From Lachnospiraceae bacterium (GTDB lineage: Bacteria > Bacillota > Clostridia > Lachnospirales > Lachnospiraceae), in NCBI GenBank assembly GCA_900168235.1, contig FUZG01000003.1, positions 310,001 through 374,000 on the forward strand: a stretch of 64,000 nucleotides of DNA, in the 5' to 3' direction. Under the pieces are notes generated by a model. The model searched no databases, had not been told where the DNA came from, and was given only the letters and a program-made list of their open reading frames with translations. Of the stretch, positions 35,630 to 44,055 are shown piece by piece. The position numbers and the translations under genes were made by a program. How positions within the stretch are numbered: position 1 is the stretch's first letter; each line of letters begins with the position of its first letter.

Positions 35630-36356
35630 TTTTTTCCTCTGCTTCTATCTGTTCTCCTGTTTTACCAAAGCGGCGGCTGCGGCCAGAATAATCCTCTACT
35701 GCTTTCTTAAGTTCTTCGACTGAAAAAGCAGGCCAGTGTACATCTGTGAAATAAAATTCCGTATATGCACACTGCCAAAGCAGATAATTTGACAGACGCT
35801 CCTCTCCGCTGGTACGGATCAAAAGATCCGGATCAGGGATTCCTCTGGTATCCAGATGCTCAGCGATCATTTCCTCTGTGACCGGTGCGTCCATAGGAAT
35901 CGTTCCCTCTGTTTTCTCTGCCAGGATCTTGTTTACCGCACGGGTGATCTCATCACGGCTTCCATAATTCAGAGCGATCTGAAAATGAAGTCCGTCAAAA
36001 TCCTTTGTGTATTCCTCAAGATCAGCGATACTCTTCTGAATATCCGGCGCAAGAGCGCTCTTATCACCGATCACGCGGACACACATATGGTTCTTCTTCG
36101 CAGTTTTCTGACATGTTTTCAGATAGTTGCGGAGAAGATCCATGATAGCAGATACTTCATCCGTAGGTCTTGACCAGTTCTCTGTAGAAAAGGCATAGAC
36201 CGTAAGGTAATGGATTCCCATGTTCCAGGCTTCACGGCAGATAGTCTCTACGTTTTTTGCGCCCATGGTATGTCCGTATGTTCTCGGCATACCCTTGGAC
36301 TTTGCCCATCTTCCGTTTCCATCCAGGATTATTGCAATATGATTTGGTACATTCAT
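35622..36356 (-). CDS. uppS: Isoprenyl (undecaprenyl) diphosphate synthase
   Basis: Builds the C55 lipid carrier for wall glycans from farnesyl-PP and IPP. The signature ILDGNGRWAKSKG with catalytic D12 and GHTMGAKN is present, and RTSGEERLSNYLLWQ lies near the end. At 244 residues the length is normal. It overlaps cdsA. Confidence 0.97.
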   Translation of the reverse strand: MNVPNHIAIILDGNGRWAKSKGMPRTYGHTMGAKNVETICREAWNMGIHYLTVYAFSTENWSRPTDEVSAIMDLLRNYLKTCQKTAKKNHMCVRVIGDKSALAPDIQKSIADLEEYTKDFDGLHFQIALNYGSRDEITRAVNKILAEKTEGTIPMDAPVTEEMIAEHLDTRGIPDPDLLIRTSGEERLSNYLLWQCAYTEFYFTDVHWPAFSVEELKKAVEDYSGRSRRFGKTGEQIEAEEKNV

Positions 36357-36388
36357 TATGCTAAAACTCTCCGATCTGCTGACTCATA

Positions 36389-36943
36389 TCAGACAGTCAT
36401 GATTTCCTTTTCCTTCTCAGCGGCTGCTGCATCTACCTTCTTGATGTACTTATCTGTAACCTTCTGAAGCGCATCCTCAAGGTCGTGGATCTCATCCTCT
36501 GAAACTTCATCTGACTTTGCAAGCTTCTTGAATGAATCGTTTCCGTCACGACGGATATTTCTGATAGCAACCTTACACTCTTCGCCCTTCTTCTTTACAT
36601 CCTTGCAGAGCTGTTTTCTTCTGTCCTCTGTAAGCTCAGGGAAGATAAGGCGTACCATCTCACCATCGCTGCTGGGATTGATACCGATCTCAGAAACTTC
36701 GATAGCCTTGATGATCTCTTTCAGCATGGACTTATCGTAAGGCTTGATAGTGATGACACGAGCTTCCGGAACTGCAATATTTGCAACTGCCTGAAGCGGT
36801 GAAGGTGCTCCGTAATAATCTACACGGATACGATCAAGGATATGCGGGTTTGCTCTTCCTGCACGGATAGCAGAATACTCGCTGTCCAGATTATCAAGTG
36901 ACTTCTGCATTTTAGTTTCGTACTTAGTTATTCTCTCATCCAT
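36389..36943 (-). CDS. frr: Ribosome recycling factor
   Basis: A 184-residue two-domain tRNA mimic that splits post-termination ribosomes with EF-G. It has the typical AIRAGRANPHILDRI-type loop, VDYYGAPSPLQAVANI, then PELTEDRRKQL and the helical C-terminus. It lies between pyrH and uppS as expected. Confidence 0.98.
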   Translation of the reverse strand: MDERITKYETKMQKSLDNLDSEYSAIRAGRANPHILDRIRVDYYGAPSPLQAVANIAVPEARVITIKPYDKSMLKEIIKAIEVSEIGINPSSDGEMVRLIFPELTEDRRKQLCKDVKKKGEECKVAIRNIRRDGNDSFKKLAKSDEVSEDEIHDLEDALQKVTDKYIKKVDAAAAEKEKEIMTV

Positions 36944-36957
36944 AAGGGATACCTCTC

Positions 36958-37659
36958 TTATATTGTAATTTCGGTGCCGTTAAAATCACCGCTTGCAGCG
37001 TTCAGGATACTGTTTTTCTCATTCAGTCCAAATACACGCATAGGCATTTTGTTTTCCATTGCAAGAATGGATGCTGCCAGATCCATTACCTGGAGCTTTT
37101 TAGCAACAACTTCCTCAATAGAAAGCTTATCGTATTTCTTTGCGTTCGGATTTACCTTCGGATCGGAATCATAAACGCCGTCGATAGCCTTCGCAAGGAG
37201 AATTGCATCCGCCTCAACCTCGATAGCACGAAGCACAACGCCTGTGTCTGTTGAGAAATACGGATGACCTGTTCCGCCTGCAAAGAAAACAACCTGTCCC
37301 TTTGAGAAATACTTATTTGCACGATCTTTTGAAAAGAGCTTTGTAAATGAACCACACTCAAACGGTGTCAGGATGCTTGTCATCATTCCTACAGATCTGA
37401 AGATCTCAGATACATAGATGCAGTTCATGATAGTTGCAAGCATTCCGATCTGATCAGCCTTTGTACGGTCGATATTTTCGGACGTACGGCCTCTCCAGAA
37501 GTTTCCGCCGCCGATCACGATACCGACCTCGGTACCCTGATCAACAAGCTGCTTTACTTCCAGAGCCACAGCACGTACTGTGGGCTCATCAAAACCAGTT
37601 TTCTTTTCCCCGGCAAGTGCCTCGCCGGAAAGTTTCAGAAGGACACGTTTCATACTCAT
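36958..37659 (-). CDS. pyrH: UMP kinase
   Basis: A bacterial hexameric UMP kinase of the amino-acid-kinase fold. It has KLSGEAL near the start, IGGGNFWRG, then ATIMN, FAGGTGHPYFSTDT and the C-terminal VMDLAA region. It has 233 residues. A second ATG two codons in is also possible. It starts the conserved lipid/isoprenoid operon, 6 nt after the bactofilin gene. Confidence 0.97.
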   Translation of the reverse strand: MSMKRVLLKLSGEALAGEKKTGFDEPTVRAVALEVKQLVDQGTEVGIVIGGGNFWRGRTSENIDRTKADQIGMLATIMNCIYVSEIFRSVGMMTSILTPFECGSFTKLFSKDRANKYFSKGQVVFFAGGTGHPYFSTDTGVVLRAIEVEADAILLAKAIDGVYDSDPKVNPNAKKYDKLSIEEVVAKKLQVMDLAASILAMENKMPMRVFGLNEKNSILNAASGDFNGTEITI

Positions 37660-37665
37660 TACTAA

Positions 37666-39144
37666 TTACTTCTTTCTCTCCCCAATGGAGCTTTTCAGAT
37701 CATCAAAAAATGATGTCGGGCTGACTTCTGCGTAGCACTGAGAGCAGTGACCCTCAATGACAGCACCGTTATTGATCTGAACGGATTTACTCTTGATATC
37801 GCCCATAACGATAGCGGATGTATCCAGGATAACCGGACCATGTACATCGATATCGCCCTTTACAGCGCCTGCGATAACTGCGCTTGTTGCTGTGATGTTG
37901 CCAAGGATAACTGACTCCTGGCCAACCTTTACAGCGCCTGTTGAGATAACCTCACCAGTGATCTTTGCAGAATCTGCGAAGATCTCAGATGCCTTTGAAT
38001 TACCTGTAACACTTCCGGAAATATTGAGCTTTCCGCGGATGTGGATATTACCGTTTACAGTTCCGAGAACATCAAGATTTCCCTCGGAAGTGATATCACC
38101 GTTTATCTTCATTCCCAGAGTGATAGCGCCGGTCTCGTCAGCGACCTCGCCCTCCTCAAGCTCCGGGATCTGCAGGTTCTTAAGCTGGTCGTCACTCATG
38201 TCTATACTCTCCTCTGCCTCAACAATATTTTCAACCGTAACCTCTTCAGGCTCCGTTGTAAAACTCAGATCAACCCCATCTGTAACAATTTCCTCTTCCA
38301 GTACCTCTGCTGTCTCACCCATATCTATTTCGTCCTCTCCTGCAATAATATTTTCCGACGGCTGTTCAGACTGCTCAACCGCCTCTTCGTCTGCCTCAAC
38401 TTCCCCTGCAAACGAATCTTCCCCAGCTTCTGCTGTATTTTCAACAGATTCTGCATCAACTGCAAAATCCATAGGAAGCACTTCTTCTGTCTGTACTTCT
38501 TCTGAACGTTCTTCTGTAAGGACCTGCTCGATAGAAACCTCTCCTTCAACGGATTCCTCAGCAGGAGCATTTGCATATATCTCACTCACAGAAATTTCCT
38601 CATCTGACGGAATCTCTCCAAGAGAATCTGTTCCAAATGAGAAATCTACAGAGCTCACTTCCTGCTCAACTGTTTCAGCAGGCTGCTCCTCAAATGTCAT
38701 ATTTGCCGCGCTTATCTCCGGATCGATGTCGATAGTCTCGAGTTCTTCTTTATCCTCGGTTGACGGCTCATCTGCTTCGATCGGCTCTGATTCGCCCTGC
38801 TCAGTCTCGGATGTTTCATCATCCTTTACAGGAACGCCGACGCTGGACAAAAGCGAACTAAGGTCAAAATCAAATTCGCCCGCCTCTGACTGAGGCTCGT
38901 CCATAGCTCCTTCATTCTGATCTGCCATAAGGCTGTCAGACATAGGACCGTCCATAGCAGATTCATTCATATCAACGACCGGTGTGCCGAATCCATCATC
39001 TGAACCGGCTTCAACAGATAACTCCTCCTCAGATACCTGAGATAACTGTTCCAGCGCGCCGTCCTTCTCCTTCACCGGCTGTTTCGCGGAAAATCCATCA
39101 ACAGCTTGTGTAAGATCTTCCTTGAAATCACTGAAAAAGCCCAT
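37666..39144 (-). CDS. Bactofilin (polymer-forming cytoskeletal protein) with long acidic N-extension
   Basis: The C-terminal ~130 residues (about 345-475) are a right-handed beta-helix made of short G/V/I repeats (INGDITSEGNLDVLGTVNG, then ISGSVTGN, ILGNITATSAVI), the bactofilin core that polymerises without nucleotide. Ahead of it are about 340 residues rich in Glu, Ser, Asp and Val, with no predicted fold. Typical bactofilins are 120-220 residues. AAGGAGG precedes the ATG. Its short distance to pyrH suggests co-transcription. The acidic extension might be a partner-binding tether (inference). Confidence 0.88.
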   Translation of the reverse strand: MGFFSDFKEDLTQAVDGFSAKQPVKEKDGALEQLSQVSEEELSVEAGSDDGFGTPVVDMNESAMDGPMSDSLMADQNEGAMDEPQSEAGEFDFDLSSLLSSVGVPVKDDETSETEQGESEPIEADEPSTEDKEELETIDIDPEISAANMTFEEQPAETVEQEVSSVDFSFGTDSLGEIPSDEEISVSEIYANAPAEESVEGEVSIEQVLTEERSEEVQTEEVLPMDFAVDAESVENTAEAGEDSFAGEVEADEEAVEQSEQPSENIIAGEDEIDMGETAEVLEEEIVTDGVDLSFTTEPEEVTVENIVEAEESIDMSDDQLKNLQIPELEEGEVADETGAITLGMKINGDITSEGNLDVLGTVNGNIHIRGKLNISGSVTGNSKASEIFADSAKITGEVISTGAVKVGQESVILGNITATSAVIAGAVKGDIDVHGPVILDTSAIVMGDIKSKSVQINNGAVIEGHCSQCYAEVSPTSFFDDLKSSIGERKK

Positions 39145-39205
39145 AAACTGTTCCTCCTTACAAGGCCGCCTGACGGCGTGCCGAAATTTATCACAATGCA
39201 GATGA

Positions 39206-40252
39206 TCATTCCTCTGACTGTGTTTTGTATTGATGTAGGGGTGGTGTATCCTGATCGATCGGAAGAATCTCCAGACCTCGGTCCTTAAGTCCCTTTAGAA
39301 TTGCCGGAAGAGCATCCACAGTGCTTTTTTTTGCTCCTGTATCATGCAGGAGAACAACTGAAGACCTCCACCTGTCTACGCCCCTCAGCGTATTCCGGAC
39401 TATTTCTCCCGACGAGAGCGCCTTTCCGGAAGAATCCCCGCAATAGACATTCCAGTCATAGTATTCCACGTCCTGACTGTAAAGTACTGAAATATAACGA
39501 TCCATCGGCAGGCTCGCTACAGTATTACCGCTGCCCCCCGGGAATCGGTAGAATTTCGGCGCTATACCTGTTTCATTATAAATTAGATTACGTATTTTAT
39601 CAAGGTCATACTCGAAGCCGTCAAGGGTTTTGTACACATCCTTGTACACATGCGAATATGAATGCATGCCTATCGTGTGACCCTCATCAACTATGCGTTT
39701 ATAGGTATGTCTGAGCCTCTCATCCCTGTCTCCGGTACCGCACACAAAGAAAGTGGCATGTACCCCGTTCTCACTAAGTATGTCCAAAATTTTGTCGGTG
39801 TATATGGATGGACCGTCATCAAAAGTGAGGTACACCTTTTCCGCACCGCCGCTTCCTGCCGGAGCCTGACCCGAAACCGCCGAACGCACATCCTGATCCG
39901 AGTCATCCTGTATCCCGCTCTGAAGCATTTCAGAATTTTCACCGTTCGTCTCAGCAGGAATTTCTGTATACTCTTCAGAAATGTCCTCATGTGCTTCGTC
40001 AGTATTCTCTATCTCATCCGCACTGACAGCATATGTATAGTCTTTGCTGTCAGCCAGCGTCCTTACTCCGTTGCTTTCCTGCACAATGGATTCCGTAGCT
40101 GCCTCTGCAACTGTCTCGGTGATATTCCCCTTTCCATGAAAAAAATGGAGCGCGATCACGGCAGACACGAGAAAAACCGCAGCGAGGCACAAAATACCTG
40201 CTGCGGTGAGCATTTTCAATTTTAGTTTTCTCAAGCGCTTAGAACGGACCAT
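39206..40252 (-). CDS. Membrane-anchored polysaccharide deacetylase (NodB domain)
   Basis: A 348-residue protein with a basic N-terminus and one signal-anchor helix (~14-35), a Ser/Glu-rich extracellular linker and a C-terminal NodB domain. Catalytic motifs visible are TFDDGPS, the metal pair HSYSH and RFPGGSGN. It likely removes N-acetyl groups from peptidoglycan or another extracellular glycan. It starts 3 nt after the upstream lipoprotein gene. Confidence 0.92.
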   Translation of the reverse strand: MVRSKRLRKLKLKMLTAAGILCLAAVFLVSAVIALHFFHGKGNITETVAEAATESIVQESNGVRTLADSKDYTYAVSADEIENTDEAHEDISEEYTEIPAETNGENSEMLQSGIQDDSDQDVRSAVSGQAPAGSGGAEKVYLTFDDGPSIYTDKILDILSENGVHATFFVCGTGDRDERLRHTYKRIVDEGHTIGMHSYSHVYKDVYKTLDGFEYDLDKIRNLIYNETGIAPKFYRFPGGSGNTVASLPMDRYISVLYSQDVEYYDWNVYCGDSSGKALSSGEIVRNTLRGVDRWRSSVVLLHDTGAKKSTVDALPAILKGLKDRGLEILPIDQDTPPLHQYKTQSEE

Positions 40253-40255
40253 TGA

Positions 40256-41803
40256 TCACTCGAAGAAAATATCCTTTCCTACATCGAAGTAATAGTTATT
40301 GACCGGCTTAATAGCTGAACCGTCTATGTCAAAAACTTCCCAGACAACGCCTGCTGAACCCGCAGGAACCTGGAACGATGCAACAATTCCATTCTTATTA
40401 TACACTTTTACCATCGCTCCGGAAAGAGACATTTCATACGACATCTTATTATCTTCTCTTCCGCCCTTCTGATCCGTAAGGAAATAGCGGAAATTTTTAT
40501 CTGAACCGACTGTCACGATCTGTGTAGTCGCGGTGTCGTATTTTCCGTTATCGAGATTCAGGGTAAAGGGCTTAAGATCCGCCTTGGACGTATCATATGT
40601 GACAACGATCTCATACTGATTATCCTTGAGCTTATCAGGAGACTGCTTTGTAATATCCATAAGATATGTAGCAGTGTCATGTTTTGTCTGACCCTGAGGA
40701 GCCATGTAGGCAACGCCTGCACAATAATCAATAGTATATGGTCGCACGTAGATATCATCGATTTCTACCGGAACATAGTCTCCATACGTAAAGTTCAGGT
40801 TATACCAGTCCGTATCATTTATAGGCACATAAAACTCGTAATAACCGTCCCCATCCGTCTTTGTTTCTGTCCTGTACGAATAGGCTCCTGTCTTTAAGCT
40901 GACAGTGACATCCGAAAGCATTCCGCCCTCTTCATCGGATACGTAACCATAGATCCTTGCAAAAGCCGGAATTTCCTTAACCATATCATATGTAACATAT
41001 GCACGGTTTATGAGCTCCTGCTCAAGCTTATCATATTCCTTCTGCAGGTCTTTATTTACGCTGTCATAGTCGTCCATTTTGACGGAATCATTTTCACCCT
41101 TTGTGGTCTTATAACATTCCGTCATGAAATCATTCACAAAATAGCATCTCTGACCGCCATTCTGCTTTGCCTCAGACACATTCGTACCATAAAGATTGCA
41201 TGTATAACGATAAGCATATGCAAGCTTTGCATCGTTGAAATAATATCCTGTGACCTCACGGCCGCTGCTTCCGTATTCAGTAGTCACGATCTTATCAATG
41301 AGCCCCGAATCACTGTTGGTATATACCAGCGCGTCGATAGTAGCTCCGTTATCGCTTCTCTCGAGCCTGAGCTTCTTTTTCTGATCAGAGTTCGCGCGAT
41401 CCTGTATCACATCTACGAGATCATGATCCGCTTTCTTTTTAAGATCACGCTTTTTTGCCTCGTATACTTTTGTGCTGTAATCTATCCTGCTCTTATCTCC
41501 GGCGTGAACTTTGATATACTCAAGAGTACCTTCAAAGCTGTCAAGCACAGCTTCGCCTCCCTCATGGGAAGCACTCTCCTCTTCAGCAGACTCGATTTCT
41601 TCCGAAGATGTTTCAGCAGACAAAGTTTCTTCACTTTCTTCTGCCACAGTTTCTACCTGCCAGTCATCATCTGCCGAGCTTTCTGTTTCAACTCTGTTAC
41701 TGACAATGTCATCTTCCTTATGTCCGCACGATGTGAACATTGTACTGAGCACCGCAGCTGCCGCCAAAACACCTATAAGTTTCTTAAATTTTCTAATCTT
41801 CAT
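40256..41803 (-). CDS. Predicted lipoprotein with a carboxypeptidase-regulatory-like domain
   Basis: Starting at the ATG at 41803 the protein has ~515 residues: a KIRKFKKLIG signal peptide and an MFTSC lipobox for diacylglyceryl attachment, then an acidic/Ser linker. Near the middle is a short Ig-like segment (YGYVSDEEGGMLSDVTVSL...TDGDGYYEFYVP) of the carboxypeptidase-regulatory type. The rest has no family I recognise. The frame is open 19 codons further to a GTG. GGAGGGGG lies about 28 nt before the ATG, with a possible small hairpin between them. It is paired with the deacetylase downstream. Confidence 0.75.
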   Translation of the reverse strand: MKIRKFKKLIGVLAAAAVLSTMFTSCGHKEDDIVSNRVETESSADDDWQVETVAEESEETLSAETSSEEIESAEEESASHEGGEAVLDSFEGTLEYIKVHAGDKSRIDYSTKVYEAKKRDLKKKADHDLVDVIQDRANSDQKKKLRLERSDNGATIDALVYTNSDSGLIDKIVTTEYGSSGREVTGYYFNDAKLAYAYRYTCNLYGTNVSEAKQNGGQRCYFVNDFMTECYKTTKGENDSVKMDDYDSVNKDLQKEYDKLEQELINRAYVTYDMVKEIPAFARIYGYVSDEEGGMLSDVTVSLKTGAYSYRTETKTDGDGYYEFYVPINDTDWYNLNFTYGDYVPVEIDDIYVRPYTIDYCAGVAYMAPQGQTKHDTATYLMDITKQSPDKLKDNQYEIVVTYDTSKADLKPFTLNLDNGKYDTATTQIVTVGSDKNFRYFLTDQKGGREDNKMSYEMSLSGAMVKVYNKNGIVASFQVPAGSAGVVWEVFDIDGSAIKPVNNYYFDVGKDIFFE

Positions 41804-41952
41804 ACAAATGCAGGAAGGCTTTCCAGACTTCCCCCTCCATATTCGAGTGATATAAACCACCCATCTGCAATTACTTATTGATAAAGCATATCACAGTTTA
41901 CAGCAAACTCTCCGCTCTTAAATAAATCCTAAGAAAAACTTAACGTAATGCA

Positions 41953-42882
41953 TCAGCCGGTCACAAGGGATATCAGACAACCTGTTGCCACACTTGCGGC
42001 ATACAGTGTCACAACTATCATTATATTCTTCTTAATATCAGCATTTACTCTGAAAAGCACTAGAAGACCCACTCCTGCGCCGACAAGCAGACCGCTCATT
42101 AATGAACCGAATCCAATGATACCGTCAAGATAAAGCTGAGTGATAACCACCGATGCCGCACAGTTCGGGATAAGTCCTACCAGCCCCGCGGTAAATTCTC
42201 CGAGGAAACCGCTTCCCATCATAAAGTTTTTGATGGAGTCTTCACCAAGCCATGCGATAAGGAGATTTAAGACAACTGATATCAAAAGGATAAATGCAAA
42301 AATCTGTACAGTGTGTCGCAGTGCCGGTTTTATGATACTTGCATGCTCATGTCCTTTTCCGTGATGGTGGAGATCCTTTCCCTGATCCAGAATATGGGGA
42401 TTAGTCCTCTCCTTCTCCGTCTCGCAGTGACACTTTTCCCTCGCGCAAAACAGGGCAATATTCATATGCTCAGGCAATGCATGGAAAACTGCTGTCCTAG
42501 TGAAATCAACAGCAAATCCCCATATCATACCGACCACGATTTTTAGCAGAAGCACCTGAAGGATCAACACAGGTGACACGTGATTTGATATAAACAATGG
42601 CAGCATCTCATCAGATGTGGACATGTAGATCGCAATAAGCGAACCTACAGTTATAACACGTCCGGCATACAGATTTGTTGCAGCCGTAGAAAATCCGCAC
42701 TGAGGAAAAGCGCCAAAAACGCCGCCGAAAAGAGGTCCGAATTTTCCGGCTTTCTCAACGGCATTCGTCACTTTCTTTCCCGCACGTGACTCCAGATATT
42801 CCATAAATAAATAAGTAAGAAACAGAAACGGCAAAAGCTTTACCGAATCAATAACGCCATCCATTAATGCATCAATCATCAT
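41953..42882 (-). CDS. Predicted 10-TM metal/metalloid exporter (ArsP_2-like)
   Basis: A 309-residue membrane protein. It has a duplicated architecture: a first half with GAFPQCGFSTAATNLYAGR and a second with GLIPNCAASVVITQLYLDG, each carrying a Pro-x-Cys in the membrane. Between the halves a ~45-residue cytosolic loop is rich in Cys and His (CHCETE, HHHGKGHEH), a likely metal-binding linker. This matches the ArsP_2 / putative manganese or arsenic efflux permeases. AAGGA lies before two adjacent ATGs. The substrate is not proven. Confidence 0.8.
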   Translation of the reverse strand: MMIDALMDGVIDSVKLLPFLFLTYLFMEYLESRAGKKVTNAVEKAGKFGPLFGGVFGAFPQCGFSTAATNLYAGRVITVGSLIAIYMSTSDEMLPLFISNHVSPVLILQVLLLKIVVGMIWGFAVDFTRTAVFHALPEHMNIALFCAREKCHCETEKERTNPHILDQGKDLHHHGKGHEHASIIKPALRHTVQIFAFILLISVVLNLLIAWLGEDSIKNFMMGSGFLGEFTAGLVGLIPNCAASVVITQLYLDGIIGFGSLMSGLLVGAGVGLLVLFRVNADIKKNIMIVVTLYAASVATGCLISLVTG

Positions 42883-42899
42883 TAATCCTTTCGCTCACA

Positions 42900-42931
42900 T
42901 ATTTTCATATGTTCATATATTCAAATGTCCA
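42900..42931 (-). repeat. Four tandem 8-bp units in the exporter leader
   Basis: Units at 42900, 42908, 42916 and 42924 read (plus strand) TATTTTCA, TATGTTCA, TATATTCA and AATGTCCA, an exact 8-nt period. They sit between a hairpin and the exporter ribosome site, so they could be a regulator-binding site. Confidence 0.6.
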
Positions 42932-42934
42932 TAT

Positions 42935-42967
42935 AACACAAAAGACCCCCGAATCATTTCGGGAGTC
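42935..42967 (-). terminator. Terminator-like hairpin in the exporter leader
   Basis: GACTCCCGAA and TTCGGGGGTC pair around ATGA on the minus strand with one mismatch, then TTTTGTGTT. It lies between the predicted promoter and the start codon. Confidence 0.7.
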
Positions 42968-42993
42968 CAAGTATTCACTAAACTGCAAATCGC

Positions 42994-43022
42994 ATTGTAT
43001 ACGATTATTTCCTATATTTCAA
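42994..43022 (-). promoter_or_regulatory. Promoter of the exporter gene
   Basis: TTGAAA, 17-nt spacer, TACAAT on the minus strand, about 110 nt before the start codon. Confidence 0.65.
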
Positions 43023-43063
43023 TATATTTTTCGGAGATTCATATTATTTGCTTAAGACAGGCC

Positions 43064-43291
43064 GGGTTCAAGCCGCACTTCCACACCTTCACTTGACCAC
43101 TACCCGCGGAAGATGGGGTAAGACGGATTCAGAAAAAGATCCTGTGGATCTTTTTCCCGGCGAACCGACCGATGAAGCGCTACCGCGCGCTTCGGAGATC
43201 TGAACCCGTCGCCGCATGGCGACTGGGTTCAAGTCGCACTTCCACGCGAACGAAAAAGAGCAGATGCTCACGCATCTGCCCTTTTTGTTCG
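43064..43291 (-). repeat. tRNA-Leu-linked hairpin array, element 1
   Basis: Downstream of tRNA-Leu copy 1 the minus strand carries four hairpins in a row. They are a GCAGATGC/GCATCTGC terminator, a GAACCC-GTCGCC/GGCGAC-GGGTTC hairpin, a CCGA-AGCGC/GCGCGCTTCGG hairpin and a GAAAAAGATCC/GGATCTTTTTC hairpin. A degenerate copy of the tRNA 3' end in inverted orientation (GGGTTCAAGCCGCACTTCC ... CGCGGAAGATGGGG) closes the element. No gene. Confidence 0.7.
43252..43286 (-). terminator. Terminator of tRNA-Leu copy 1
   Basis: AAAAAGGGCAGATGC and GCATCTGCTCTTTTT flank a 4-nt loop on the minus strand; U-run immediately 3' of the tRNA. Confidence 0.85.
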
Positions 43292-43375
43292 TGCGGAAGA
43301 TGGGACTTGAACCCACACAACGTTGCCGTCACAAGATCCTTAGTCTTGCTCGTCTGCCAATTCCGACACTTCCGC
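43292..43375 (-). tRNA. tRNA-Leu (AAG), copy 1
   Basis: 84-nt class II tRNA with acceptor GCGGAAG/CTTCCGC, A73, a long variable arm and anticodon stem CAAGA/TCTTG. The loop CTAAGGA gives anticodon AAG (codon CUU). No encoded CCA. A34 would be expected to be deaminated to inosine. Confidence 0.95.
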
Positions 43376-43418
43376 GTTTCTATTGTTTGCCCGACGCATC
43401 AGCGCCGCAACGAAATGT

Positions 43419-43448
43419 ATCTTACTACAGATTGTATTTATATGTCAA
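43419..43448 (-). promoter_or_regulatory. Promoter of tRNA-Leu copy 1
   Basis: TTGACA, 18-nt spacer, TAAGAT. The leader contains a GCGGCGC/GCGTCGGGC hairpin before the tRNA. The same block is repeated before copies 2 and 3. Confidence 0.85.
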
Positions 43449-43525
43449 CAATCTTTTTTAACTTTTTTGAACTTTTTTCTTCAGCCATCAACCCAATATC
43501 CTATGTGCTTCTATGCACTTCAGAA

Positions 43526-43570
43526 ACAAATTACGTCAGGCTCGATAATACCTCGCCAAATGCTCCGCAT
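43526..43570. repeat. Dispersed CTCG-type repeat, copy 3
   Basis: ACAAATTACGTCAGGCTCGA followed by TAATACCTCGCCAAATGCTC closely matches the unit at 10851. Intergenic, no gene. Confidence 0.55.
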
Positions 43571-43599
43571 AAATCCAACCATTTTTCCGTATGTAAACT

Positions 43600-43657
43600 G
43601 GGTCAAGTCACTCTTCCACGCAAAATAAAAAGCAGATGCTCTCGCATCTGCTTTTTA
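43600..43657 (-). terminator. Inverted tRNA end and terminator of tRNA-Leu copy 2
   Basis: Minus strand AAAAAGCAGATGC/GCATCTGCTTTTT terminator directly after the tRNA. Beyond it GGGTCAAGTCACTCTTCCACG (plus strand) is an inverted, degenerate copy of the tRNA 3' end. The longer hairpin array is lacking here. Confidence 0.8.
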
Positions 43658-43662
43658 TTTCG

Positions 43663-43746
43663 TGCGGAAGATGGGACTTGAACCCACACAACGTTGCCGT
43701 CACAAGATCCTTAGTCTTGCTCGTCTGCCAATTCCGACACTTCCGC
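43663..43746 (-). tRNA. tRNA-Leu (AAG), copy 2
   Basis: Same 84-nt sequence and AAG anticodon as copy 1, 287 nt upstream of it in transcription order. Confidence 0.95.
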
Positions 43747-43790
43747 GTTTCTTATTGTTTGCCCGACGCATCAGCGCCGCAACGAAATGT

Positions 43791-43820
43791 ATCTTACTAC
43801 AGATTGTATTTATATGTCAA
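43791..43820 (-). promoter_or_regulatory. Promoter of tRNA-Leu copy 2
   Basis: TTGACA, 18-nt spacer, TAAGAT, duplicated from copy 1 together with its leader hairpin. Confidence 0.85.
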
Positions 43821-43897
43821 CAATCTTTTTCAAAATTTTTTGAAGAATTTTTCAACCCCTAAAAAAATTGCATCTGTCTTATGAAAATCCCCCAAAA

Positions 43898-43926
43898 TTG
43901 ACAAAGTTTTTTTCTCTATATATAAT
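43898..43926 (+). promoter_or_regulatory. Perfect-consensus sigma-A promoter of flippase-deacetylase operon
   Basis: TTGACA, 17-nt spacer, TATAAT on the plus strand, with no deviation from consensus. The leader to the flippase ATG is about 120 nt. Confidence 0.88.
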
Positions 43927-44055
43927 CATAAAACGTGTGAAATTCGGCATAAAGTTCCGATCAAATCATTCATTATCAGCTTTAATCCCGCCAAGTTAAT
44001 TCGAACATAACTATCAAATATACAGCAAACATTTTAAGGAAATCAGGAAGTTTTA

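Noticed and set aside
37793-38893. A 366-codon plus-strand frame opposite the bactofilin gene
   Set aside because: Ser/Thr/Ile-rich mirror of the acidic Glu/Ser-coding extension; no start site or family; shadow of the real gene.
42935-43022. A known metal riboswitch such as the Mn-sensing yybP-ykoY type before the exporter
   Set aside because: Only about 20 nt lie between the predicted start and the hairpin, too little for an aptamer, and no conserved core was recognised.
43064-43140. tRNA-like end sequence (GCGGAAGATGGGG with inverted partner), also at 49383-49436
   Set aside because: Only the acceptor/T-arm part is present, with no anticodon arm, so not a tRNA gene; treated as part of the repeat element.
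43172-43681. A 169-codon open frame on the plus strand over two tRNA-Leu genes
   Set aside because: It is the antisense of tRNA and hairpin sequence, with no ribosome site and no protein family; similar frames recur over each tRNA copy.
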